The position numbers and the translations under genes are program-made. The notes beneath the pieces are model-generated. The model saw only the letters and a program-made list of their open reading frames with translations, did not search any database and was not told where the DNA came from. This document shows, one piece after another, positions 46,237 to 57,470 of a DNA stretch of 64,000 nucleotides. How positions within the stretch are numbered: the stretch's first letter is position 1; each line of letters starts with the position of its first letter. The DNA is taken from the NCBI GenBank assembly GCA_014529385.2, contig CM043948.1:19710951-19774950 (forward strand), written 5' to 3'. The stretch comes from Adiantum capillus-veneris (lineage: Eukaryota > Streptophyta > Polypodiopsida > Polypodiales > Pteridaceae).

Positions 46237-46560
46237 CTATTGTACAAAATGAACATATAACATGTTTACAAAATATAACGCACAATCTGCATTGTGCAGT
46301 GGATGACCATAAACTTCCAAGTAGATCCTCTCAACATTTTCTTTGATCCCTTTGTGGAGGCACTTCGATACCTTCCACCTTCCTTTCTTTATTTCCGCGT
46401 CTTCACATGGCCATATTGTTTTGATCATGTCCTTGGTCACTTATTTATTGATCTCTTTCCATTGCAAGTGGTTTGGATTTTCCCATTTTGAAAGTCGTCG
46501 AGCAGTGCATACCGCTTGCTGGACCGACATACCATGAGCTAGAGACTTCATGCACTAAAA
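46237..46560 (-). pseudogene. Unidentified coding remnant
   Basis: One minus-strand frame reads SLAHGMSVQQAVCTARRLSK and NHLQWKEINK, then a TAA at 46441-46443 (one C-to-T step from CAA), then VTKDMIKTIWPCEDAEIKKG and ENVERIYLEVYGHPLHN and stops at 46237. The stretch looks like real decayed protein sequence but I do not recognise the family. It is on the same strand as the kinase remnant upstream and the ParB/SET gene downstream. Confidence 0.4.
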
Positions 46561-46640
46561 TGTATTAACAGGCGCTTGATGTTGATCATCAGGCACTGAT
46601 TGGGTGCCACTTGTTCTTCATCGGCCATTTTATTTGAGAG

Positions 46641-47061
46641 CCGCAATGGATAAATAACAAATATTCAATATCATTGAAAAAAATATGTTCTCATGATTCA
46701 GTAGTCTCACAGATACACAAAACAGATAAGTCTCGTCCACTATATAAGACGTCGTAAGCCGACTAAATCAAATTGCAGCTGATGCGACTAAACAAAATCA
46801 CAACAAACGGACCCAGTTGAACCACAAGAAAAATTTGAAATACCCCGGATAACACGACAAATTTGAAATGACTAAAGATCATTAATTCGAATAAAATACA
46901 AGATAATTGATCAGATTGAAATACAAGACATGACTCAATGAGGTGAACCACCTCTAACCAGATAATACACATCAATACAAATGAAATACCTCGAACAAGA
47001 CAAATGTATATCACAAAAATATTTAGGTCGGATAAAAAGATGGTGCAAGTTCAACAAGTGG
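46641..47061. other. No recognised feature
   Basis: AT-rich spacer between the unidentified remnant and the kinase pseudogene. Confidence 0.4.
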
Positions 47062-47982
47062 TCATTGGACAAGATTAGGGTCTGTCTTTAAATGTTCTTT
47101 GAAAAATATCAAAACATCAGATGCATTTCTTCTATTTTCCCACTCTACTAACTTCATTCAGTAGTCTATTTTAATGTGAATGGCCCGCATAACATCTTGG
47201 TCGGGGTGGTAAAATACTACTTCTGGAAAATAAACTTTCCTGGCTACACTCCAAAAATCTATCAATATGTCAAATAGATAACCCAATGCATTAATGTCGC
47301 TTGATTTTGTGTATGCAACTACGCACCATGGATCGTATAGTTCTGGAGTAATCCACGGTCGCTTTGCAATCTTTGTTTCCCTGATTTTTGTGCCTCCAAA
47401 ATTGTAGGGTCCAATTGTCTGCTTGGATGCCGATGATTATTTGACACGCCCTTAGTTGGTGTTCTGAGCATCATTTCCATGCCAACAGGGGGTTTATTTT
47501 CACGAGTAAAGTCCAACAATATGTTGAACAGGTATAGGTCGTTGTGCACTATACCAACCGAGTGAGCAACCACAATGCCATCAATTAAGGTGTGACAGAT
47601 TGCTGGCATCTTCTCAATCACTTCTTTGATCTGCGCTGCCTCTATCTCTGATAAGTGCTGATTTGCTGGTGGAAATGACCTCCAGCCGTGTTGTAGCCTG
47701 TGCATGTGGCGTATGAATGCTCCATGGACGAATGGCAAGCGGAACATCATGTCCCCCAAGGTGCCCCCATTGGAGTATGGAAATATCGTGATCCACGAAG
47801 CTTCGATTGTAAAGCCAATGCATCTTACAATGGAGGGGTGAAGCGTTTGCATTCCTTGCTCTATCTGGAAGCTGTTAAATTTCACCTCACTACCTTCCTC
47901 GTAGCATTTTCCCACATATTTAATGTGGTCTGGAAAGAAGGAGATGCCTTTGATGGTGTACAATGTGCACACACCAAAAGAG
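47062..47982 (-). pseudogene. Protein kinase-like pseudogene, truncated
   Basis: The open frame to 47319 carries HPSIVRCIGF, the hinge-like FPYSNGGTLGDMM, and the catalytic loop GIVHNDLYLFNILLDF (HxDL and the metal-binding Asn are present). The frame then shifts near 47380, and the other frame reads AKRPWITPELYDPW (the APE-like segment) and DINALGYLFDILID, then a TGA at 47158-47160 where a tryptophan is expected, and KLVEWENRRNASDVLIFF, ending at 47062-47064. The activation segment (DFG) is scrambled. The N-lobe glycine loop and invariant lysine are missing because the sequence ends at the copia LTR at 47983. It is kinase-related and non-functional; subfamily unknown. Confidence 0.75.
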
Positions 47983-48209
47983 TGTTACCATATACATGTG
48001 GTAGTGATGTGTGTGAACACACTAGGAACGCCGAGGCATTTTTTCCCTCTTTAGGAGGTTTTTTCCCCCGAGCATTGTATATACGCCCATCACTGTAGGG
48101 CTATCTATATTTCCATTGCACACTAAGTAACACACTCTCTATTGTGTGCCTTGAGCTTCCTTCGTCTTCTCCAAGCTATGTGCGTTTCTCTGCAACCCTA
48201 ATTCCAACA
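47983..48209 (+). repeat. Copia 5' LTR (227 bp)
   Basis: Begins TGTTACCA and ends CCAACA, so its ends are short inverted repeats, and is followed by a Met-tRNA primer site. It contains a TGTATATAC TATA-like site. No matching 3' LTR is in the window. Its left edge abuts the kinase remnant; candidate target duplication AAGAG (47978-47982) cannot be confirmed without the other end. Confidence 0.8.
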
Positions 48210-48210
48210 A

Positions 48211-48226
48211 TTGGTATCAAAGCAGG
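48211..48226 (+). promoter_or_regulatory. Primer-binding site, initiator Met tRNA
   Basis: TTGGTATCAAAGCAGG lies one base after the LTR. It differs from the standard TGGTATCAGAGC by one base (A for G). Confidence 0.85.
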
Positions 48227-48571
48227 TTGCGTCCTCTCGGACTTAGTCGCCAACTGCTCCAGTACACGCCTGCTCACTTTCTCCGATTTCAATGACCTTT
48301 GGCGAGCGTTCGCAAGTTGAAAAATATTTTGGGAGGACTCGAAGAGCTTGGTCTACTCAGATTTTTTATTTGGGCTCATTTCGGCCTCCGTTTCCACTAC
48401 AGACAGTACTGCATAGTCTATTTCGTCATTTTGTGCAGAATTTCTGTAAGTGCCGTTTTCTGCATAACAGGTGCCTTATAGTCTTCTACGGTTTGTGCTA
48501 TATAGCACGTGTTCTTCCCGCTCCATTTCTCCTATTTTTGGGCACTTTTCACATCAAGTGCAGCATTTACC

Positions 48572-49640
48572 ATGGCTAACAACAACAACACAGATGTGTT
48601 CAAGATGTTTGCTGCTGCTGAGGACAGGTTGGATGGGGACAACTACCCTATGTGGGCTTATATGATGCAGCATGTTCTTGTGTCAAAGGGCGTCTGGAAC
48701 ATTGTGTAGGGCATTGATGTACGTCCTGGTTCTGAAGATGTAGGCGATGTTGAGGATGTTGCAGGTCTTGCTGCAAGGATTGCTGTTGTGAGAGTTGTTT
48801 TGCCTACGGCAGAACAAGCTCGTTGGGATGTTAAGGATGCGCAGGCTCATGCATTTATTGCCTTGTCTGTGAATCGCACCATTGTTCCTCACATCCATCC
48901 AGCGAAATCTGCAAAACAGGCTTGGGATATCTTGGCTGGTCTTTATGCCAGTCGCAATGAGGCTAAAATTGCTTTGCTGCGTAAAGAGCTGGAGTTGAAG
49001 ATTATGCATGAGGAAGATGATATGGACACTTTCCTTGCTAGTGTCAAGGATATCAATGAGCAACTCATTTCTGCAGGAGAAGTCATTTCAGACAGTTCCC
49101 TTGTGCAGACTGTTCTTGATGCCGTACCAGATTCATACCAGACTTTTGCTAGTACTTGGAGACTTATGACCCAAGGAAATCGTGAAGTTGTGAAGTTTGA
49201 TGCATTATGCACATTGCTGTTGCAAGAGTCACTTTCCAAAAAAAAAACAGGATTAGGCAGCGTGCAGTTGAACAGGATTTTATTGATTCTCAAAGAAAGG
49301 GTGGTAACAACAATGCAGCCACTTCTTATGGTTTTGCTGCGAGTGGCAAAAATTATGTTCCTAATTCTTCTGCTGGCAACAATTCGTTTGGAAATTCTGG
49401 TGATAAGGGCAAAAAGAAGATGCGTTGCCATTATTGTAAACCAAATGATCACTTGATCAAGTCATGTCCTAAGTTAAAGGCCAAAGAGGCTAAGAAGAAA
49501 GAGGGTGGTTCCACTGCAAATGCTGGTTCCACTACAAATGCAGCCATTGTTGAGTCTTCTGTGAAAGGAGACTGTGTTGCTGATGTTGATGTAGAATGGG
49601 CTTTTAGTGAAGATTGCACACAATCCTACTGTCCATGATG
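48572..49640 (+). pseudogene. Copia gag, second element
   Basis: The start at 48572 (MANNNNTDVFKMFAAAEDRL) opens a UBN2-type gag with GDNYPMWAYMMQHVL. A TAG at 48707-48709 interrupts it (one C-to-T step from CAG). The same frame continues to about 49240 with NEAKIALLRKELELKIMHEE. A frameshift at the A-run 49240-49248 moves reading to the next frame, which holds the zinc knuckle CHYCKPNDHLIKSCP and a repetitive Asn/Ala/Thr-rich tail to 49638. The 360 bp between primer site and start is the leader. Confidence 0.88.
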
Positions 49641-50019
49641 CATGCTTGTCAGTTGTTTGCTGCAGATTCACATGTGTGGTATTTCGATAGTGGTGCTACA
49701 AAGCACATTACCTCACATCGTGAATTGTTTACCTCTCTCGAGTCTGCCCTCATGGGAATTCAGTCACTTGTGCCACCAATGCCTCTTATCCAGTTCAGGG
49801 AGTTGGAAAGATTGTGCTTACAATCCTTATTTCCATGATGCATACTTGTCAATTGCTGCAGATTCACATGTGTGGTATTTCGATAGTGGTGCTACAAAGC
49901 ACATTACTTCACATCGTGAATTGTTTACCTCTCTCGAGTTTGTCCCTCATGGGAATTCAGTCACTTGTGCCAACAATGCCTCTTATCCAGTTCAAGGATT
50001 TGGAAGGATTGTGCTTACT
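49618..50019 (+). repeat. Tandem duplication across the protease active site
   Basis: About 200 bp starting with ACAATCCT and CCATGATGCAT is repeated directly: 49618-49818 and 49819 onward. Both copies encode VWYFDSGATKHITSHRELF, so two protease active-site motifs follow each other. The offset between the motifs is 196 bp, not a multiple of three, so they are in different frames. Confidence 0.9.
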
Positions 50020-50970
50020 GCTGCTAATGGCAGTTCTTTCACACTTGTTGATGCACTTTATGTACCTGGGATCAAGAAGAATCTCTTGTCTGTATCCGCA
50101 CTTGCTAGACTTGGACTTGTAGTCAAATTTGTGGATGATAGATGTACAGTTCATGATCTCAGTTTTGGTGATGAAATTGTTGCATCTGGCCTTTTGTGCC
50201 GTGGGCTGTATAAGCTCACTTTGTATGACAAGTGTGGACAAATTTTTGCAAATGCTGTTACAGATTCAAGGGCTATTTCAAATGAAAACCTTTGGCATGC
50301 ACGTTTTGGTCATCTGAATTTTGCCAGTTTGCTGCGTTTGTAGAAATCTGATATGGTTGCTTCTTTGCCACCTCTTGAAGCACCTGTCAAACATGTTTGT
50401 GAAGGCTATATTTTGGGTAAAATGCAGCGTTTTAAGTTTCCAAAGGATGGTTCAGTTAGGGCCACATGCAGGTTGCAGCTTGTGCATAGTGATGTTTGTG
50501 GGCCCATGCAAACTCCGTCCTTGGGCAATTACCTGTACTTCGTGACTTTCATTGATGATTACTCCAGGCATGCATGGGTATTTCCGCTTAAAGCGAATTC
50601 TGAAGTTTTTATGTGCTTCAAACAATTTGTGGCTATGGCTGAAAATGTCTCGAAATGTACTATGGGCACCCTCTGTTCCAATCGAAGGGGGGAGTATATG
50701 TCTCATGAATTTAATGCATTTCTGGCTAGTCGTGGGATAAAACACCAATGTATAGTGCCTTATACACCTCAACAAAATGGTGTTGTTGAGAGGAAAAACA
50801 GGTCACTGACGGAAATGGCACGATGTATGGTCAAAAGTCAAGCTTTGCCGCATTCTTTTTGGCTTGAGGCCATCATGTGTGCCACTTATGTACTTAACAG
50901 GTGTCCTACGAAAGCTTTGCAGTCTATTACTCCATACGAAGCATGGCATGATAGAAAGCCTTCGGTCTGA
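49858..50970 (+). pseudogene. Copia protease and integrase, second element, truncated
   Basis: After the second DSGATKH motif the frame reads DALYVPGIKKNLLSVSAL and the integrase zinc histidines LWHARFGHLN, then a TAG at 50341-50343 (one C-to-T step from CAG). Reading resumes from 50344 to 50970: the zinc CxxC has become CEGY, HSDVCGP holds the first catalytic Asp, the second is changed (LCSNRRGEY, where Asp-Arg-Gly is usual), and NGVVERKN keeps the Glu. The homology stops at YEAWHDRKPSV at 50970. RT, RNase H and the 3' LTR are absent, so the element is 3' truncated and dead. Confidence 0.9.
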
Positions 50971-53900
50971 CAAACATGCAATCTCCATGGCTAATGGGGT
51001 ACAATGTAGTGCATCACAAGTGATTGATGCCTGTGTAGGCATAACATACGTATCATGGGTGCACACGCTCACAACCCATGAGGAAGGTCTTACCATCATG
51101 ATGACATTAGTGTCTAATCTTCTCACAAGGATGGACATACATGCGAAAGCATAAATGTAATCCTACATATCTTATGTAATGTCACAATGGTGCAGAAGGA
51201 TATCATACCTAGCTTGTTTCATGCTGTGGTGCTGAAAAGAAAAATACAATTACGCTCAATAGTTTCCGCGCGCACACTCAAGTCTAGTGCTAAGGAACAC
51301 ATAAGGCTAGAGATTTGGACACTGCAGCAATGGATGGTGTGAAGAGGCTCCAACAAATAGTACTAAAAGAGGGCATTTTTTTTCAGGTGAAAACAGCTAC
51401 TTGGATAGTGTGCGGTGTAAAGAGATACAGACTCACGAGGAAAGGTTGGGGTAATGGTAGAGATCGCAAGCTAGATGTGGAAGCAAGGTGGCCAACCTGT
51501 TGAGCACGTGGGCTAGTGACATGGAAGCACCTAAGGCACCGATTGTGGGTGGATGTCGCCAGTAGGTGAACCGAGGCAGTGAGTGTGTACAACTAGTGTT
51601 GGTGAGGGCCAATAGATTTGGTAGCGCAACACCACTTGGGGACAACAATGCTAGAGTCTAGATCCGAAGCGATCAAGATAATGAAGATTCTGACTGAGCC
51701 TTCAAATTTGTGAGCAGTGAAAGCCAGGCGTGGAAGGCCTTGAGATGCAGTACAAATGGGTGCTTAGGAAGTCAAAGATGAGGCTAAGCAGTTTTGATGA
51801 CAAGGCCTTAAGTGATGTTGTGAGTGGTGCACATGAGGCTAGTAAGGTCGTCAGATGATGTGGGCTCCAGTAATGATGCCGATGAGCTCAGATGACGACC
51901 AAGTAGCAATCAAATAGGGTATGTAGGCCAGTGGTGGTGAGTTACTAGAGCACGAGGTTGCACATTAGGAAAAATATGAACCCTCTAGGGGTCCTTTGGG
52001 ATTAAGGTTAATTAGAGGCCAGCCAATAGGAAGAGGGTGGTGGACACACTCTATACCCTCAAAAGAGTAGGGGGACAAGGTAGCCTTACACCTCTTAATG
52101 GCCTCTTACCTAGTGAGAAGGTAAGGGGGGTAGCTAGGGGAAAGGGAGGGGGGGGACCACTTTGACCTTTTTTCCCCCACTTTTTGGCCCAGATTTAAAA
52201 ATACATTAAAAATTTCAAAATTTCAAAAAATTTCAAATTTCAAGTTTTCCCTCCTTAAAAGGTCCCCTAACCTATTTCATGGTCAAAAAAGTATTTTTGA
52301 CCTCCAAAAGTCAAAAACGTGCACTAAAAATTTCCAAAAAAAATGAAAAATTTTAAAAAAAATTCAAAACATCATTTTCCACCCTCCAAAGTCTTTCCAA
52401 ACCTATTCTATAGCTAAAAGTGATTTTCTCTCTCTACAAACCCTTTTTCAAGCTCTCCATGGCTGCAACAACCACATGCACCCCCTATAGTCCATCATTA
52501 TCTCTCTACTAGCTTTCTCCCATCTCCATTGTAGCACCAAGCAAGCTTCTTCCCCATCTCTTCCCCTTGCCCACCACATAGTTCCACACCAAGCTAGCTC
52601 CTCTCCCTTCTCTCACCTCCATTACAGCATGAAACAAGATTCTCCTCCTTCTACTTTCATTCACTCGCACTACATGGAAACCTCTACTCCCGAAGGTGGA
52701 AAAAGTATCAACTCACATGACTTGCATACCACAAGAACAGGAGGTGTGAATAGTGCATGGGCATTGCAAGGATTCATCTCCAACATAAAGATAGAATGGT
52801 GAGAAAACTACCCTTGTAGCTTACATTCAGAGCTTAAGATCATCTCCATCTTTAAGTTTATCATGCTGGAGGGAATTAACCTCTTTATGGCTTTCAATGT
52901 TTAGGCTTCACACCTCATAACATTGGGTGGTGCTATTTTGTTGATGGCTTTGGTGCGCCATCTATAGTTTTGTAGCATGTGATTGAGTCTCACAATGTAA
53001 GTAAGTTTTTTTATCTATGGAGAGTCATCAAAGATTTTTCTTATAATTTATTCTTTGTATAGTTGTCATTAGATTATTAGAATGATATCATTTTGTACTT
53101 TATAACTTTGTGCTCACATAATCTGTTGTTTACTTACAGAGTCAACTTGTTTTGAGAGGACATGAGCAAGCAACCATGTGCAGAGATGGAAATCACCCTA
53201 TTTTTGTTCCGTGAGGAACCTTTCACTACCGTGTTAAAAGATTTAAGAATAGTAGGATTTTTGTAGAATCTTGAACCAATAGGTACTCTCTAGGAGCTCT
53301 TAGAAAAGCCATCCCTATAGTACTACTATCTTCCCTGGTGTCATAGACACACAAATACTCGTGTATATGAATCTCTAGATGAGAAAGACAAATACTTGTA
53401 AGAGAATCCTAACAGCAACAACATTGTCTCCATTTGTAATTATTTTTACGAGGTTGGATTCCTCTATAAATGCAATATAAATATTTCTTTTTGTTAAATG
53501 GTGTCGCACTGAGTGAGAGTATTTTATTTAGATTAGTGGAGTTTCATATAGATTTGAGAAATATTGTTGATTTTTTTGGATATTCTGATTTGTCTGTAAG
53601 ATGTTTGAAGTTTCAAGTCTTAATCATTCCACCATGAACAAATTCATGCAATATTTTGATTTCAGTTTAATCACTAATGGTTATTCTTATTAAGTGGATC
53701 ATAACCTTTGTTAAGATGTCCTCATTTGGGGATGTTGAATATATATCAATAGCAACATTTCAAAAGTTGAGAAAGCTAAATTCTTGCTTTCCAAAATGTT
53801 ATTGTTTCCATACTATTCCTATGCCAAGCTTGACTTAGAGAAATGACAACTTGAGATGGAGGTGTAGATATATAGGGGTGAATTATTATTGATTCTTGTT

Positions 53901-54230
53901 TCATCATATATATTATAAAGCCTTTGAGTTTCCACCTTTTTGAGTAGTGTTGACAAGTTTTTGGTATCAAACCTTCTTAAATATCCCTATTCATTCGCTA
54001 TTGGTAGCTATTTATTTGGTATTGTTAAAGATCATACCAATAGCTATCACCTTGTGAACTTAATTGTTGAATTGCGGATTTGATTTTTACTATGTAGCTC
54101 ATTTGGATAGAGAAAGTGTAAACATAAATTATAGATACATGCATTGTTAACATAGAAGATATGTATCACTCGAACCTATATAACTGCTAATCAAGAAACC
54201 TTTGGTCGGATACTATAACAATAGGGGTCA
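50971..54230. other. Long stretch without a recognised gene
   Basis: Directly after the copia breakpoint comes a 45-65 codon plus-strand open segment (LRSDKHAISMANG onward to 51154) of unknown nature. From 52180 to 52400 there are A/T-rich runs of TTTCAAAATTTC type. From 52440 on only scattered small frames. Nothing could be named. Confidence 0.4.
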
Positions 54231-54239
54231 CATGTGGTT

Positions 54240-54730
54240 TTAAATACCAAAGAAATGGCTTAACCAAAACATTTCCAAGAACACGAGGTGAACACAAGGA
54301 AGTAAAAATTGGCTCCTTGTTTGGTTGATTTCTAGTGCTAAATGTTCTGAGTGTGTGAGGCCTTTGACCTTGCGAGTTCACTAAAGTATATGTAACATAG
54401 CACATGTGTTCAACAGAAGGGAATTTATATTCTTGTAAAGTTACAGAAACATGTGTAGGTAAGGCCTATAAGGGCTACTTTCAATCCATTATGGTGAACG
54501 GACATGATATAGGAAAATTTGACATAGTGAATACTCCGGACATCAAACACTACAACTCTATCTCATGGCCATACATTAAAACAAAGCCCCTATTTGTCAT
54601 TTTGAAGCCCCAGAGACCCTCAACAAGAGGGACCACAACAACGCGTAGAATGCCCATCCAGGCACAAACAGGGACCAATATATTTCCAAGAACAGGGGAT
54701 GGACACAAGGAAGTAAAAAATGGTTGATAA
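54240..54730 (+). repeat. Divergent copies of the palindrome-family unit
   Basis: Blocks such as TTTCCAAGAACA-GGGATGGACACAAGGAAGT (inexact) occur at about 54270-54310 and 54682-54715. CTCTATCTCATGGCCATACA at about 54555, TTGTCATTTTGAAGCCCCAG at about 54594 and GACCCTCAACAAGAGGGACC at about 54616 parallel the palindrome units that follow at 54735. Confidence 0.6.
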
Positions 54731-54817
54731 GCATGATACAAGGTTTAGGTATCTGCCATTTGGGGGGGGGGAGGGGTTGCTATGAACACATTAAACTGCC
54801 CAGTTCTATCTCATGGC

Positions 54818-55004
54818 CATGCATTAAAAAACGCTTGTACTTGTCATTTTAGGGGCCCAGGGACCCTCAACAAGAGGGGCCACAAGGGCGCGCAAACTGG
54901 CCATCCAAAATTTTTGGATGGCCAGTTTGCGCGCCCTTGTGGCCCCTCTTGTTGAGGGTCCCTGGGCCCCTAAAATGACAAGTACAAGCTTTTTTTAATG
55001 CATG
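54818..55004. repeat. 187 bp near-perfect palindrome
   Basis: Arms of 93 bp are reverse complements with a single mismatch, around one central T at 54911. The inner 78 bp on each side pair exactly. The arms include GGGGCCACAAGGGCGCGC and its complement. Confidence 0.95.
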
Positions 55005-55361
55005 TCATGATACAATGTTTAGCTATTTGCCATTGTGGGGGGGGGGGGGGGGGGGAGGGAGGGGAGTTTGCTATGAATACGTCAATTTGCCCAACTCTAT
55101 CTCATGGCTATGCATCAAAATTTTTGGATGGCTGATTTGCGCGCCCTTGTGGCCAAATTTTGGATGGCTGATTTGTGTGCCCTTGTGGCCCCTCATGTTG
55201 AGGGTCCCTGGGCCCTAAAATGACAAGTACAAGATTTATTTTTATGCATGGCATGATACAATGTTTAGCTATTTGCCATTGTGGGGGGGGGGGGGGGGGA
55301 GTTTTCTATGAATACATCAATTTGCCCAATTCTATCTCATGGCTATGCATCAAAAAAAGCA

Positions 55362-55512
55362 TGTACTTGTCATTTTAGGGCCCCAGGGACCCTCAACATG
55401 AGGGGCCACAAGGGCGCGCAAATCAACCATCCAAAAATTTTGGATGGCTGATTTGCGCGCCCTTGTGGCCCCTCATGTTGAGGATCCCTGGGGCCCTAAA
55501 ATGACAAGTACA
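55362..55512. repeat. 151 bp palindrome, second copy
   Basis: Arms of 75 bp around a central A at 55437 with two mismatches. Sequence is close to the 54818-55004 palindrome but with its own differences (CAACATGAGG for CAACAAGAGG) present in both arms. Confidence 0.93.
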
Positions 55513-55540
55513 AGATTTATTTTTATGCATGGTCATAATT

Positions 55541-57214
55541 CAAGTGTTGGACTTTTAGGCTGTTTTCAAGAGCTTCTAGTGTTCAATTGGCTCTGAATCT
55601 GTCTGGGTTTGTCTCACATAAATTTGTTCATCTCGTCCCGCTCTTCGACTATCGTGTGATGCAAAAAAATCATATCCTACTCGTATTTTCCAAAAATCAA
55701 CGTGCAAGTTGGCAATTTCTTAAAAAATGATGTAAAACAGACATTTCTTACTTTTTCCTTAATCTACGGGCTCGAACGGGCATTAAAACCATGGAATCTG
55801 AAAATACTCAGAGAACCAATGTTTTTTATTGTGTTAAGGACTGCATTTCCTACATACAAAACTTTCTCAAAATCTCACCCTAACACCTTCAAAAGTGGCT
55901 TCCAAGGAGTGCCCTCGATCAAAAATTGAAACTGAAGGAAAACAATCAGAATGAACTCCTAGACTGTGTACAAACTTTAAAATAACCAAAAATTTCCTTT
56001 TAAAAAAAGTTATTGCTAAAAATTTGAAAATAGACCACCCTTAGACTTCCCACAATGATAGAAATCAAAAGGTTCAAGGAGAGGTCTGGTGTCACAAGTG
56101 CATGGTAGGAATCTAATCGAGGCTTATTCCGTCAAGATCTCTTATACTTTATTATGTCTTCTCATGTACAATCTTACCAAAAAAAACAAACTTACACTTT
56201 AAATGACTACAAATTTTATTTAACTTATCAAACAATCTAAAATATGGTAGACCTAGAGTGCTCTTACACATCAACAAACAAAAAAGTCCAAATTTCTTCT
56301 CATTAACTTTGATAAACATACATCTGTGAACACTTTACAAGGAGTAGTGTGGTCATAGTTCTTACATCCATTCCATGACATGGTATGCTCCTGGGGTGAC
56401 CTATCACATAAAAATATCTTTGGTAGGAGTGCCCTCATGTTAGGAAAGAGTGTGTTGCTGCTGATGAAAAGTTTTTGCATTGTCCTACTAGGGATCTCTT
56501 CATGTCAGCATAATGATTTTTGGTGTAGTGGGAGCCACATTGCCGCTGAGGAGAGCTTTGTGCCACTGTAAAAGCTTCATGTTATGCCACTTCCTTGAGC
56601 CGTTCTTGCAAACAACGCCACTCAACTAGCATAGCAAGAGGTCACCTTGTAACAAAAACATGTATGAATTCAACATTTGCAAGCTATATAATGAAGACAC
56701 TTGTTAAGTATATGTTGTACAAATTTGCAAGTATTTCTATCTAGCTAGGAATAAACAATATAAAAATATACATTAGGATGAGACTACCACCCCTAATAAG
56801 CATGGATTTGAAGCACCTACCTGCAAGATGTAACAAAGAAGACTGTTTTAGAGGAAAAGTGGTGACACTTGGCCTCTCTAACCTGCAGCCTTTCACTATT
56901 TGTGCATAAAAGCAACCTTTGTGCCAAGCACTACAAAACAAGTAGAGGCAACACCTTAGACTTCAAAGTTTATGATAAGAAGAACACAATCAAAAGTAAG
57001 AAGTATATTGTTACCTTGCATAAAGGGGTGTTTTATTCAAATATGTGATGGTATTGGCAAGATATTGAAGAATCGTCAACATTCATCTCACCGATGCTAT
57101 GACGTTCCTGGGATGACCTCTGCTCACCCTCACGTGCGGCCTTCGATGCAAACGTTGCGAACAAGCAAATATGTATGCATACGATTTGTGATGTCCTTGA
57201 GCACCATGGTAGTT
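55541..57214. other. No recognised gene
   Basis: AT-rich with small frames on both strands. No domain or repeat structure recognised. Confidence 0.4.
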
Positions 57215-57470
57215 GTTGCATGAGGAAGCAAAGGATGAAAAGAGAGAGGGGGGAGGGAGAGAGAGGAACATGGGAGAAGACAAGGGGGTAGTGGGGGAGA
57301 GAGAGAGAGAGAGTGGAGAAGGAGGAGAGAAGGGGGCAGGGAGGGAGAGGGAGGAACATGGGAGGAGAGAAGGGGACAGTGGGAGAGAGGGAGAGAGGGG
57401 AGGAGGAGGAGAGAAGGGGCAGGGAGGGAGAGGAGAGGGAGAAAGGAGGGAGGAGGAAGAGAGAAGAAAG
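57215..57470 (+). repeat. Purine-only-like tract, about 250 bp
   Basis: Almost all G and A on the plus strand, with internal partial repeats (GGAACATGGGA at about 57267 and 57353; GGGGCAGGGAGGGAGAG at about 57333 and 57416). It ends in T-runs and G-runs at 57470-57500. The Glu/Gly/Arg-rich frames here are artefacts of composition. Confidence 0.9.

Larger units (their letters stand above)
54735..55530 (+). repeat. Tandem units carrying poly-G tracts and palindromes
   Basis: Three units start with GATACAA-type sequence at 54735, 55009 and 55255 (spacings 274 and 246 bp). Each has TTTGCCATT or TCTGCCATT, a poly-G run (54762-54771, 55037-55055, 55283-55299), TGCTATGAA or TTCTATGAA, CTATCTCATGGC and ATGCAT, then a palindromic or half-palindromic part with GCGCGCCCTTGTGGCC. 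The middle unit has only right-arm sequence, partly duplicated. Confidence 0.85.
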
